Positions 1 through 6,614 of a stretch of DNA of 11,359 nucleotides are shown here, piece after piece. The notes below the pieces were generated by a model. The model was not told where the DNA came from, searched no databases, and worked only from the letters and a program-made list of their open reading frames with translations. The stretch covers positions 1 to 11,359 of the forward strand of contig JACZXR010000032.1 in assembly GCA_022571535.1 (NCBI GenBank), given 5' to 3'. Each line of letters begins with the position of its first letter. Within the stretch, counting starts at the first letter, position 1. This DNA is from Deltaproteobacteria bacterium (lineage in GTDB: Bacteria > Desulfobacterota > Binatia > UBA9968 > CAXXLF01). A program made the translations under genes and the position numbers.

Positions 1-14
1 AATCTGTATTATGT

Positions 15-45
15 CCCCAGAATTTCTGCCGACAGTTTTCTGGGG
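15..45. other. Hairpin at left edge
   Basis: CCCCAGAA (15-22) pairs perfectly with TTCTGGGG (38-45), and the loop contains a further CTG/CAG pairing closed on CCGA. No T-run follows on either strand, so it is not a convincing intrinsic terminator. It could belong to an upstream transcript outside the window. Confidence 0.4.
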
Positions 46-110
46 CAAAGGAAATTGCCAGGGGCGGGAGATCGATTCTGATATTATTATAAGGAACACT
101 CCCATGCTTT

Positions 111-169
111 GAACCTGAATAGGTTCAGCCCTAGGCTGATCCGCCTCAGGCGGAGACTGGTGCGGACCA
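111..169. repeat. Four tandem small hairpins
   Basis: Four short inverted repeats follow one another almost without gaps: GAACCT/AGGTTC (111-126), AGCC/GGCT (127-137), TCCGCC/GGCGGA (140-154) and TGGT/ACCA (158-169). The third resembles REP-type intergenic palindromes. A larger nested pair follows, GGTCAAA-type arms GGTCAAGA (230-237) and TCTTGACC (282-289), enclosing AAGAAA/TTTCTT (249-264). No gene is supported in 1-391, and the function is unknown. Confidence 0.4.
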
Positions 170-391
170 AGTGTGCGACACCGACACAAACGAAAACAGG
201 GGTGCGTAACTAACGATCACGAACGGTCGGGTCAAGACGGAGGGGATAAAGAAAAATATTTCTTATGGGATTAGTACGGCCTCTTGACCGGGCCTTCTAA
301 TGGGTGACCCCATCGTCCATCGTTGATGTCAACCCGAAGATGGCCCGTTTGACATTAGCGGTTTCACACTCGACACTGACGGGAGCGTCGA

Positions 392-1195
392 ATGATGGAA
401 TGGAGATCACAGGCCGCGGTGCGGTTGCTATTTTATTCAGCGTATTTGCCTCTGCTCTTGCTGCTCTGGCCGACTCCCACGTACGCGGACTCCGGTCCGC
501 AGCCACCCTGTGGCCCTGCGCTTAGGCCCAGCTATCCGGATCCCGGCGCGCCCCCCGCTGTGCAGGTGTGGTTTGGGGGAGACCTGGATGGAGGTTGGCA
601 GCCAGGCTGTACGGGCTGGGACGCCCGCGAGTTTACCGCGCTGGTGGCAACCGCGGCTCGGTTTCGCGGCGTCCCCGACATGGACGGGTTGCTCGAGCGG
701 ATCGGAGCGGTATCGGAACTGGCCACGGTCCGGTACTGGTCTGCAACCCGCAAACGCTGGCGTGACCTTATTACCGATGCCTACGCCCTTCGAGGGCCGG
801 ACCGTGAGCTGAGACGACCGGACTTTTCGCCGGAAGAGTTTCAACCCGGCCGCAGCCTCTACTTCTGGCAGGAGGAGAACACGCCGGCCGGGAAAGTGGT
901 CTACCGTATGCGTGTCAGGGAGCGTACAACGAACAGGCTGGTGCTGGAGATGGAAAACGCCCTGCCCATAAGCTTGCTTCTTCTGCCCTTGTTCGATAGC
1001 GGCGAATACCAGTTTCTCTATTTCTTCGAGCGCGAGTCCGACGGGGTGTTTCGCTATTACAGCCTGATGCGGACCGCGGGCCGGTCCAACCTCCTGGCCA
1101 GAAGCTTCAAGGCCTCGTTCGTCAACCGCGCTGTAGCGGTTTACCGCCATATAGCCGGAATCCCCACTGATCAGGAGCCGCCGCCAAGCCGCTGA
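392..1195 (+). CDS. Predicted secreted protein of unknown function
   Basis: A 267-residue protein opening with a clear signal peptide: a charged start (MMEWRSQAAVR), a leucine-rich core at about residues 12-26, and a likely cleavage after the TYA at about residue 32. The mature part has no transmembrane segment and looks like a soluble exported or periplasmic domain rich in aromatic and charged residues, with a C-terminal stretch that includes FYYF/YYS-like aromatic clusters and a conserved-looking HIAGIPTD tail. I do not recognise the family with certainty; it vaguely recalls DUF6675-type secreted proteins, a weak impression only. The start at 392 (ATG ATG) is preceded by GGGAG at 381-385 with 6-nt spacing, which supports it. 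The gene is more GC-rich than the toxin module that follows. It stands alone, 455 bases before darT, so it is probably not cotranscribed with it. Confidence 0.75.
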   Translation: MMEWRSQAAVRLLFYSAYLPLLLLLWPTPTYADSGPQPPCGPALRPSYPDPGAPPAVQVWFGGDLDGGWQPGCTGWDAREFTALVATAARFRGVPDMDGLLERIGAVSELATVRYWSATRKRWRDLITDAYALRGPDRELRRPDFSPEEFQPGRSLYFWQEENTPAGKVVYRMRVRERTTNRLVLEMENALPISLLLLPLFDSGEYQFLYFFERESDGVFRYYSLMRTAGRSNLLARSFKASFVNRAVAVYRHIAGIPTDQEPPPSR

Positions 1196-1266
1196 TACTC
1201 ACCCAGCAGTGTCTGTTAGGGAAGGGATGAGGGTCAGGCAAACCTTATTGACGTTTTGAACAGTTG

Positions 1267-1370
1267 CCCTTCTCTGAGCGCTTTGCTCAACTTCTCCACT
1301 ACACTTTGCAGGAAATTTAAGGAGCAGGGCAAATCTTTTGTTGACTTCGATTCAGCCCTGCTGAGAAGGG
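1267..1370. other. Possible three-way-junction RNA
   Basis: Three perfect helices abut each other. The closing stem is CCCTTCTC (1267-1274) with GAGAAGGG (1363-1370). Hairpin TGAGC/GCTCA (1275-1289) starts on the very next base. Hairpin AGCAGGGC (1323-1330)/GCCCTGCT (1355-1362) ends one base before the 3' closing arm, with an inner AATC/GATT pairing (1332-1335/1349-1352). A 33-base linker (1290-1322) lies between the two hairpins. The strand cannot be decided. It matches no RNA class I can name. Confidence 0.35.
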
Positions 1371-1390
1371 GTACGCTGAACTGGTTTTGA

Positions 1391-1524
1391 GTCAATGGCG
1401 TCAGTCAATGGGGTAGGCTTGAATAGCTAACTGTGCGGAGTCCGACCACCTCAATTATGATATCCTCATAATTCCATGCTTGGTTTTTAAATTGCTGGTC
1501 AGAGCAGATAGCCATAGTCAATGG
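1391..1524 (+). repeat. Three copies of GTCAATGG
   Basis: The octamer GTCAATGG occurs at 1391-1398, 1404-1411 and 1517-1524, the first two 13 bases apart. These could be regulator half-sites upstream of the toxin module or a chance repeat. Confidence 0.3.
1453..1473. promoter_or_regulatory. Perfect operator-like palindrome
   Basis: AATTATGA (1453-1460) and TCATAATT (1466-1473) form a perfect 8-bp inverted repeat around a 5-base spacer. The 21-bp size suits a dimeric helix-turn-helix regulator. It lies about 180 bases upstream of the darT start, outside the proposed core promoter. No regulator gene is seen nearby. Confidence 0.35.
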
Positions 1525-1574
1525 GAGCCTGCGGGGATTGAGTGATAGCCAAAGGGCCGTTTTTATGTCCGCAT

Positions 1575-1603
1575 TTGATCATCAGATGTGACAGTGGTAT
1601 GTG
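1575..1603 (+). promoter_or_regulatory. Candidate darTG promoter
   Basis: TTGATC (1575-1580) and TATGTG (1598-1603) are separated by 17 bp, and the -10 is preceded by TGG (1595-1597), an extended -10. This would start transcription near 1610 and place hairpin 1619-1639 in the leader. Matches to consensus are partial. Confidence 0.35.
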
Positions 1604-1618
1604 TTTAGCCACCGCCTG

Positions 1619-1639
1619 GACATCCGCCAACAGGATGTC
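1619..1639 (+). promoter_or_regulatory. Hairpin abutting the darT ribosome binding site
   Basis: GACATCC (1619-1625) and GGATGTC (1633-1639) form a perfect 7-bp stem with a 7-base loop. The GGAG ribosome binding site of darT begins at the next base (1640-1643), 7 bases before the TTG start. The hairpin may limit ribosome access or serve as a protein-binding operator. Confidence 0.45.
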
Positions 1640-1650
1640 GGAGTTCTGTT

Positions 1651-2247
1651 TTGAATCTGTCAGATTTAGAGGAACTTCACTACATTACTCCGATTGCCAA
1701 CGTAGAATCCATAATAGCGTTAGGGATTCTGTCCAATAGAGAAATCAGACGTCGGAAAGTTAAGGAAGTATCTGTAGCGGCAGAGGAGATTCAAGAGAGA
1801 AGGGCTCCAAAGGTACTTCCAGGAGGCAAACCGCTTCACGAATATGTCAACCTCTATATTTGCGCTCGAAATCCCATGATGTATCGACGTCGCTCTAAGC
1901 ATCTAGAGATATGTGTTCTTCGACTCAGTACAAATGTACTTAATCTTCCAAACGTCGTTATTGCCGATGGAAATGCTGCCAGCGATTACACTGCCTTCTG
2001 GTCATCTCCTTCAGGGTTGGCTAAGATAGATAAAGAAACAGTCTTTGCAGAGTTTTGGACAGACCCCGATCCGATTGTAAGACTGCACAACACGAGAGTG
2101 AAATGCGCCGAGGTTCTGGTGCCCGATCGCGTAAAACCCGACCTCCTTTTCGGGGCTTATGTCTCGTCTCCAGAGGTTGAGGCGACATTGAGTCAGGGCT
2201 TTAGCTCACCGATTATCGTTGACTCGCACCTATTCTTTAGGGGATAA
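1651..2247 (+). CDS. darT: DarT-type DNA ADP-ribosyltransferase toxin
   Basis: A 198-residue protein of the DarT (DUF4433) family, which uses NAD+ to attach ADP-ribose to bases in single-stranded DNA, blocking replication. The N-terminal motif around LHYITPIANVESIIALGIL (residues 9-27) matches the NAD-binding start of the family (His10). An Arg-Arg pair (50-51 region, QERR) and the motif KCAEVLVPDRV (151-161) with the probable catalytic Glu154 are present. Length fits DarT2-like members, which are about 200 residues. The start is TTG, preceded by GGAG at 1640-1643; no in-frame ATG gives a better start, and a weak codon would keep expression low. The partner macrodomain gene starts 9 bases after the stop, the usual toxin-first operon order. 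All family-defining regions appear intact, so the toxin is probably functional. Confidence 0.9.
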   Translation: MNLSDLEELHYITPIANVESIIALGILSNREIRRRKVKEVSVAAEEIQERRAPKVLPGGKPLHEYVNLYICARNPMMYRRRSKHLEICVLRLSTNVLNLPNVVIADGNAASDYTAFWSSPSGLAKIDKETVFAEFWTDPDPIVRLHNTRVKCAEVLVPDRVKPDLLFGAYVSSPEVEATLSQGFSSPIIVDSHLFFRG

Positions 2248-2256
2248 AGACTGCTA

Positions 2257-3384
2257 ATGGTCAAAGTTTTAATTGGCGATCTCTTTAGTTCTAAGGCCCG
2301 GATCTTGGTCAATACCGTAAACTGTGTTGGGGTTATGGGGAAAGGTGTTGCTTTGGAATTTAAAAAGCATTTTCCGGAGATGTTCCAGGATTATGAGCAG
2401 CGCTGCAAGCGAGGCGAGGTCAAGCTCGGACGCCCTTACCTCTATAAGACGCTGGTGCCTCCATCGATTCTGAATTTTCCCACCAAAGATCACTGGCGGT
2501 CTGTTGCAAACTTAGAGGCGATTGTCGAGGGCCTCAAATATCTCCTTCGACATTACCATGAATGGGGAATTACATCATTGGCGGTGCCGCCACTCGGTTG
2601 CGGTCAGGGGCAACTTGAATGGCGAGTGGTCGGACCGACGCTTTATCGACACTTGAGCCGGATGGACATACCGGTGGAGCTTTATGCTCCCTACGGGACA
2701 CCCCATGACGAACTGCAGCTGGATTTTCTTGCTTCGGGTAAAGATCCCAAGACAGACGGGCACTTGATACCGGAGCCCGAGTGGATAAAGCCGGGTTGGG
2801 TGGGCCTGGTTGAAATATTGAAGCGGCTGGAACAGCAGCCCTACCATCCGCCCGTGGGTCGGACAACCTTTCAGAAGATTGTTTATATCGCCACTGAGGA
2901 GGGTTTACCTACAGGGTTGAAATTTCATCGGGGAAGTTACGGTCCTTTTGCTCCGGAACTGAAGGGCCTGATTACGAAGTTGACTAACAACGGTTTAATT
3001 CATGAACAGAGACTTGGCCGAATGTTTGCGGTCAAGTCCGGTCCGACCTTCGATGATGCCCAAAAGGCGTACTCGGGCGATCTCCGGAAGTGGGAATCCA
3101 TCATCGATAAGTGTGTAGATTTGTTTATGCGCCTTGACACTAAGCAAGCGGAAATCGTTGCGACAATTATCTTTGCAGCTAAATCCTTGCAGACGGCAGG
3201 TCACGATAAGCCATCGGAACGTGACGTTTTCGATGAAGTTATGAAATGGAAGCAACGAAGGCGACCTTCGCTAGACGAGCCGGCAACAGCCTTGGCGGTC
3301 CGTAATCTCGCCGCTCTTAAATGGCTCCCCGTCAGGCCAAGTGAGAACTTTCCGCTGCCTGACGATTCGGAACTTGATGTTTGA
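2257..3384 (+). CDS. darG: DarG-type macrodomain antitoxin
   Basis: A 375-residue antitoxin expected to remove ADP-ribose from DNA and also to bind DarT. Residues 1 to about 155 form a macrodomain: GDLF start, the NTVNCVGVMGKG loop (19-30) with Asn19 and Asn22, FPTKDHW (74-80) with Lys77, which corresponds to the catalytic lysine described in DarG, and the PPLGCGQGQLEW phosphate loop (111-122). Residues about 175-375 form the DarG C-terminal domain, including GRTTFQKIVYIATEEG and a following HRGSYGPF segment like helix-turn-helix folds of the SocA/DUF4065 kind; in the family this part neutralises the toxin by direct binding. The ATG at 2257 follows the toxin stop by 9 bases, with a GGGGA site (2240-2244) overlapping the toxin's last codons, so translation is probably coupled. 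The macrodomain rather than a NADAR domain points to the DarTG2 subtype. Confidence 0.9.
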   Translation: MVKVLIGDLFSSKARILVNTVNCVGVMGKGVALEFKKHFPEMFQDYEQRCKRGEVKLGRPYLYKTLVPPSILNFPTKDHWRSVANLEAIVEGLKYLLRHYHEWGITSLAVPPLGCGQGQLEWRVVGPTLYRHLSRMDIPVELYAPYGTPHDELQLDFLASGKDPKTDGHLIPEPEWIKPGWVGLVEILKRLEQQPYHPPVGRTTFQKIVYIATEEGLPTGLKFHRGSYGPFAPELKGLITKLTNNGLIHEQRLGRMFAVKSGPTFDDAQKAYSGDLRKWESIIDKCVDLFMRLDTKQAEIVATIIFAAKSLQTAGHDKPSERDVFDEVMKWKQRRRPSLDEPATALAVRNLAALKWLPVRPSENFPLPDDSELDV

Positions 3385-3426
3385 TTGTCGGCAATATCAA
3401 GTCCGCTCTTGGCTCTTGAAGGAACG

Positions 3427-3500
3427 GGTCAAATTGTTTGTCGATTTCGGTCCGGTCCGACGATTGGAAAGTACAGGGGGTCAGGAGGACCGTTTTGACC
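3427..3500 (+). terminator. Nested inverted repeat after darG
   Basis: GGTCAAA (3427-3433) pairs with TTTGACC (3494-3500), and inside it CGGTCC (3448-3453, repeated at 3453-3458) pairs with GGACCG (3487-3492). TTTT follows at 3501-3504. It could end the darTG transcript, but the loop is long and the T-run short. The rest of 3385-3677 holds no gene that I can support. Confidence 0.3.
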
Positions 3501-3677
3501 TTTTGGGCGGACGCCCTTCTCTAAGAAATTTAACGGGGTCGGGAGTCTTTCCACGTAACCCACCGCATGACCTCGGAGCGCTGTCTATCTCCTCGGAGCC
3601 ATAAAGCCCAATGCCACTGATGGATCAGAAGTCGGTGTGCTCTTCAGTGTCCCGCCAGTGTCCCTTAGAAAATTGAA

Positions 3678-4796
3678 TTACTGGGGCTCGTTCGCCTGCG
3701 CCAAAGAATAACTGGTGCTGCGCCCGCCGCCAGCGTCTTTGGCAAGAATGCCATGATCAACGAGGCCGAGGATATCACGTAATGCCGTATCCGGTGAGCA
3801 TTTGGTAATTTTCGCCCATTTGGATGAAGTCAGCTTGCCTTCAAACCTGTCCAGCAGCTTGTTCAACATCAAACGCTGGCGGTCGTTGAACGATGTGTTC
3901 GCATGCGTCTCCCAAAAACGGGCTTTGTGCAGAACGCTACCAAGCGTTGCTTCCGTACCGTCAAAGGCACGGTCGAGACAACCGAGAAACCATTCCAACC
4001 AGGGTGTAATATCAAGTCTGCCTTTTTGCGTTTTCTCCAGCGTGTCGTAATAGGTCTTTCGTTCGATCCTGATCTGCGCCGACATGCTGTAAAAACGCTG
4101 CGAACTCTGTTCGGAACGAGCCAGCACCATATCAGCAATCGCGCGCGCAATGCGCCCGTTTCCATCCTCGAAGGGGTGAATGGTGACAAACCACAAATGA
4201 GCAAGCCCTGCCCGCAGGACAGGATCTGTATCATCTGTGCCATTGAACCATTTGACAAACAGTGTCATCTCTTTCTTAAGACGCTTTGCTGCCGGTGCCT
4301 CAAAGTGCACACGCTCCCGCCCGAACGCGCCAGAAACGACCTGCATCGGTCCCCTGGAATCATCGCGCCACCGGCCAACTTCGATTTTCCTCATGCCGCT
4401 GTAGCCCGTCGGGAAAAGTGAGGCATGCCAGCCGAACAATCGTTCGGCGGTCAGCGGCGCACTATAATTCTGCGTGGCATCCAGCATCATTTCGACCACG
4501 CCCTCGACGTTACGGTCGACAGGCGCTAGCGCACCAGTCTCCATTCCTAACCGCCGCGCAATAGAAGAGCGCACCTGATCACGATCCAGAATCTCGCCTT
4601 CGATTTCGGAAGATTTAAGAACGTCCAGAGTCAGGGTCTGCAGGTTTGCTTCCGCCCGCAAGGGGAAGCCCAGAGTCTCTAACCGGCCGATCAGGCGCCC
4701 CTGCCGGTGGCGTAACGTCACCAGCTGGCCGGCCAGCTTTTTCTGGTCCCACTGGAAATCCGGCCAGTCCGGCAATTCATGGATATAACGACTCAT
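3678..4796 (-). CDS. Fic-family protein with inhibitory motif and winged helix
   Basis: A 372-residue Fic protein, probably transferring AMP from ATP to target protein hydroxyls (AMPylation). The N-terminal part resembles the DUF4172/Fic_N region and holds the inhibitory helix motif SSEIEG, with Ser62, Glu66 and Gly67 fitting [S/T]xxxE[G/N] (class II, N-terminal inhibitory helix). The active-site motif HPFEDGNGR (207-215) is complete, with catalytic His207 and Arg215. Residues about 300-365 look like a winged helix (SFNDRQRLMLNKLLDRF, then a recognition-helix-like KCSPDTALRDIL segment and a GGGRSTSY wing), suggesting DNA binding. The start codon is overlapped by a palindrome and a promoter lies just upstream, consistent with autorepression. 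It is convergent with darTG and may belong to the same stress or defence segment. The Fic motif is certain; the target protein is unknown. Confidence 0.9.
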   Translation of the reverse strand: MSRYIHELPDWPDFQWDQKKLAGQLVTLRHRQGRLIGRLETLGFPLRAEANLQTLTLDVLKSSEIEGEILDRDQVRSSIARRLGMETGALAPVDRNVEGVVEMMLDATQNYSAPLTAERLFGWHASLFPTGYSGMRKIEVGRWRDDSRGPMQVVSGAFGRERVHFEAPAAKRLKKEMTLFVKWFNGTDDTDPVLRAGLAHLWFVTIHPFEDGNGRIARAIADMVLARSEQSSQRFYSMSAQIRIERKTYYDTLEKTQKGRLDITPWLEWFLGCLDRAFDGTEATLGSVLHKARFWETHANTSFNDRQRLMLNKLLDRFEGKLTSSKWAKITKCSPDTALRDILGLVDHGILAKDAGGGRSTSYSLAQANEPQ

Positions 4797-4819
4797 TCAC
4801 CGCACTCTATGCGGAGAAT
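4795..4819. promoter_or_regulatory. Fic operator 1, covering the start codon
   Basis: ATTCACCGCA (4795-4804), a 5-base spacer and TGCGGAGAAT (4810-4819) form a near-perfect inverted repeat (9 of 10 pairs). It covers the Fic start codon and most of the predicted -10, so a bound protein would block transcription and translation. The arrangement recurs at 4850-4874. Confidence 0.6.
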
Positions 4820-4846
4820 ATAGCATATTATCACCACCGCTTTCAA
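4817..4846 (-). promoter_or_regulatory. Predicted Fic promoter
   Basis: On the minus strand TTGAAA (4846-4841) and TATATT (4822-4817) are 18 bp apart, and the -10 is preceded by TGC, an extended -10. Transcription would start roughly 12-15 bases before the ATG, leaving a very short leader. Both operators flank or overlap this promoter. Confidence 0.5.
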
Positions 4847-4849
4847 CAT

Positions 4850-4874
4850 ATTCACCGTATTATATGCGGAGAAT
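4850..4874. promoter_or_regulatory. Fic operator 2, upstream of the -35
   Basis: ATTCACCGTA (4850-4859), a 5-base spacer and TGCGGAGAAT (4865-4874) repeat operator 1 with the same spacing, 55 bp further upstream. On the minus strand it contains a perfect TATAAT (4864-4859), but no good -35 stands at the right distance. A third left arm, ATTCACCGCA, lies at 4884-4893 with a decayed partner. Confidence 0.55.
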
Positions 4875-5040
4875 ACAGGCACTATTCACCGCAGCATAGC
4901 GATGGGATCATCAACCCCTCCAACGTACCACTCCGTCTGACAGCCCCGTCGCTCCAAGAACCTTTTTAACAAGCAGGCCGCCTTACTCCTCTTGCGAAAG
5001 CCGTCCCCCTTGCATAATATTCCTTTCAGGAGGAAGACCC

Positions 5041-5712
5041 ATGGACAAGCAAAGGATCAGCTATGTGGATCCGGCAACGATAACGGATGACAGTATGCTT
5101 GCGGAATTCGAGCGCTGCCGGACCCAGGGAACGCCACGCCCGGAAAGTCAGGCGATCCGGGCACACGTACCGGCCGTCTTCTGGGCCTTCGCCAACACCT
5201 GGCAGGATTGTTTTCACAACGGCGTGGCGGATCACTCCATCAAGGAGCTCTGCCGCGTCTATGTGTCCCATTCAGTCAAGTGCGAGTATTGCGGTAATCA
5301 GCGCTCCATCCAGTCGGCTCAAAAAGGCTTGATCGAAGAGCACTACAAGGACCTTTTGAATTTCGAAAATTCCAAGCTTTACGATGACCGACAGAAGGCC
5401 GCGCTCGCCTATACTGAGGCCATCACATGGGACCTGGAAACAGACGATGCCCTCTGGGACCGGCTGACCAAACATTTCACGGAGCCGGAGATCGTCGAGA
5501 TCGGCTTCTTTGTCGCAATCACCATGGGTCAGCAGCGCTGGCTTCGCACCCTCAACATAGATCACCACCAGATACTGGCGGGCACTTCGGCCTCCATGAG
5601 GCCGGGTTCCGAGACACCACAGGCCCACGAGAAGACCAAGGCAGCAGATGATTATTGGGCGAAAAAGGGCGCGTCACAGGTCGTGGCTCGCAAGGCCACG
5701 GGTACCAGATAA
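5041..5712 (+). CDS. AhpD/carboxymuconolactone-decarboxylase-like protein
   Basis: A 223-residue protein of the AhpD-like superfamily, cytosolic and without a signal peptide. The core signature is a CxxC pair, Cys81-Glu-Tyr-Cys84 in VKCEYCGNQRS, preceded by Glu69 in HSIKELCRVYV. In AhpD these residues carry out peroxide reduction through the cysteine pair. The histidine found four residues after the second cysteine in AhpD is Arg88 here, as in some other superfamily members, so peroxidase activity is uncertain. A second helical repeat follows (DDRQKAALAYTEAITW, then FTEPEIVEIGFFVA), typical of the fold. AGGAGGA at 5028-5034 stands 6 bases before the ATG. The minus-strand ABC operon converges on it. 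Together with the VOC genes it suggests metabolism of aromatic or lactone-like compounds, but no substrate can be named. Confidence 0.8.
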   Translation: MDKQRISYVDPATITDDSMLAEFERCRTQGTPRPESQAIRAHVPAVFWAFANTWQDCFHNGVADHSIKELCRVYVSHSVKCEYCGNQRSIQSAQKGLIEEHYKDLLNFENSKLYDDRQKAALAYTEAITWDLETDDALWDRLTKHFTEPEIVEIGFFVAITMGQQRWLRTLNIDHHQILAGTSASMRPGSETPQAHEKTKAADDYWAKKGASQVVARKATGTR

Positions 5713-5735
5713 TTGACTGGAATTTGCAGAGTCGA

Positions 5736-5764
5736 GGAGCCCCCCACCAGATTCTATAGGCTCC
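5736..5764. terminator. Inverted repeat between convergent genes
   Basis: GGAGCC (5736-5741) pairs with GGCTCC (5759-5764) across a 17-base loop, in the 82-base gap between the AhpD-like gene and the ABC ATPase gene that converge here. No T-run follows, so a terminator role is tentative. Confidence 0.25.
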
Positions 5765-5794
5765 GAGAGGCCCTACCAAGAGCGGGTACCGTAT

Positions 5795-6589
5795 TTAGGT
5801 CGTGGACCCTATCGCTGCGTCAGGAATTTTACTAGCTGAAGTCAGCATCCCCCTGATCTGAAGGGTGTATTCACCAAATTGACTTGAACTCAACATCTCT
5901 AATGTTCTAGGTCTCACGAGGTCTATTCTTAGTTTTTTAAGCAACCTGCCAGGACGGGCTGACATGACCACGACATAATCAGAGAGAAAGACCGCCTCTT
6001 GTATGTTGTGGGTCACAAACAGAACGGTCTTCTTTCTCTCCTCCCATATTCTCAGCAGCTCAAGATCTAGTTCGTCACGCGTCATGGCATCCAGGGCGCC
6101 AAAGGGTTCATCCATCAGCAGTATCTGCGGATCGGTCACCAGCGATCGGCAGAGTGAAACCCTTTGCTGCATTCCACCGGATAACTCAAAGGGATACATC
6201 TCCTCGAATCCCTGCAAGCCAACAAGCTGAATCAGGGACCGAGCCGTTTCCAGGTGACGGTCCCTATCCAGCTTGGCAAACTCCACAGGGAGCATGATGT
6301 TACCGAGCACGCTCCTCCACTTGAGAAGCACCGGGGACTGAAAAACCATTCCGACATTTTCCAGAGGCCGGTCAACTTGATGGTTGTTGACACGGATGGT
6401 CCCGGAATTGCTTGCAAGCAAGCCCGAAATGATCTTGAGAAGCGTGCTCTTCCCGCACCCGCTTGGCCCTACAATGGATACAAAGCTACCCTCATCGACC
6501 TCAAAAGAGATCTGGTCCAGGGCATGAATGGTCTTTTCGCCGCTCCTAAAGACCTTCAGAACATCTTTCACAGTGATGAGAGAAGCCAC
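5795..6589 (-). CDS. ABC importer ATPase, nitrate/sulfonate/taurine type
   Basis: A 264-residue ATPase that powers the importer encoded just upstream. Walker A GPSGCGKST (41-49), Q-loop Gln84, signature LSGGMQQR (136-143), Walker B ILLMDEP (156-162) and the switch histidine His194 are all intact. The overall pattern (FVTHNIQEAVFLSDYVVVMSARPG region) is that of the SsuB/TauB/NrtD group. I chose the GTG at 6589-6587 because GAGGA (6600-6596) lies 6 bases ahead and the family normally begins a few residues before this point. The upstream in-frame ATG at 6733 would add 48 non-homologous residues and overlap the substrate-binding gene by over 100 bases. The gene starts 25 bases after that gene's stop, clearly one operon. 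Substrate is not determined by the ATPase. Confidence 0.9.
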   Translation of the reverse strand: MASLITVKDVLKVFRSGEKTIHALDQISFEVDEGSFVSIVGPSGCGKSTLLKIISGLLASNSGTIRVNNHQVDRPLENVGMVFQSPVLLKWRSVLGNIMLPVEFAKLDRDRHLETARSLIQLVGLQGFEEMYPFELSGGMQQRVSLCRSLVTDPQILLMDEPFGALDAMTRDELDLELLRIWEERKKTVLFVTHNIQEAVFLSDYVVVMSARPGRLLKKLRIDLVRPRTLEMLSSSQFGEYTLQIRGMLTSASKIPDAAIGSTT

Positions 6590-6614
6590 TCCAGGTCCTC
6601 GGGGAGTCTGTCTT

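Noticed and set aside
66..137. TPP riboswitch, suggested by TTTGAACCTGA and a GGGAG/CTCCC pair near the left edge
   Set aside because: The CTGAGA element and the conserved ATACCAGCG part after the P4 strand are missing, and the next gene is not a thiamine gene.
437..1150. 237-residue minus-strand ORF inside the secreted-protein gene
   Set aside because: It is antisense to a better-supported gene with signal peptide and ribosome site, and shows no domain.
1391..1524. CRISPR array from the three GTCAATGG repeats
   Set aside because: The repeats are only 8 bases, unevenly spaced, and no cas gene is nearby.
1542..1739. 65-residue plus-strand ORF before darT
   Set aside because: It overlaps the darT start in another frame, has no recognisable domain, and its overlap is explained by the real gene.
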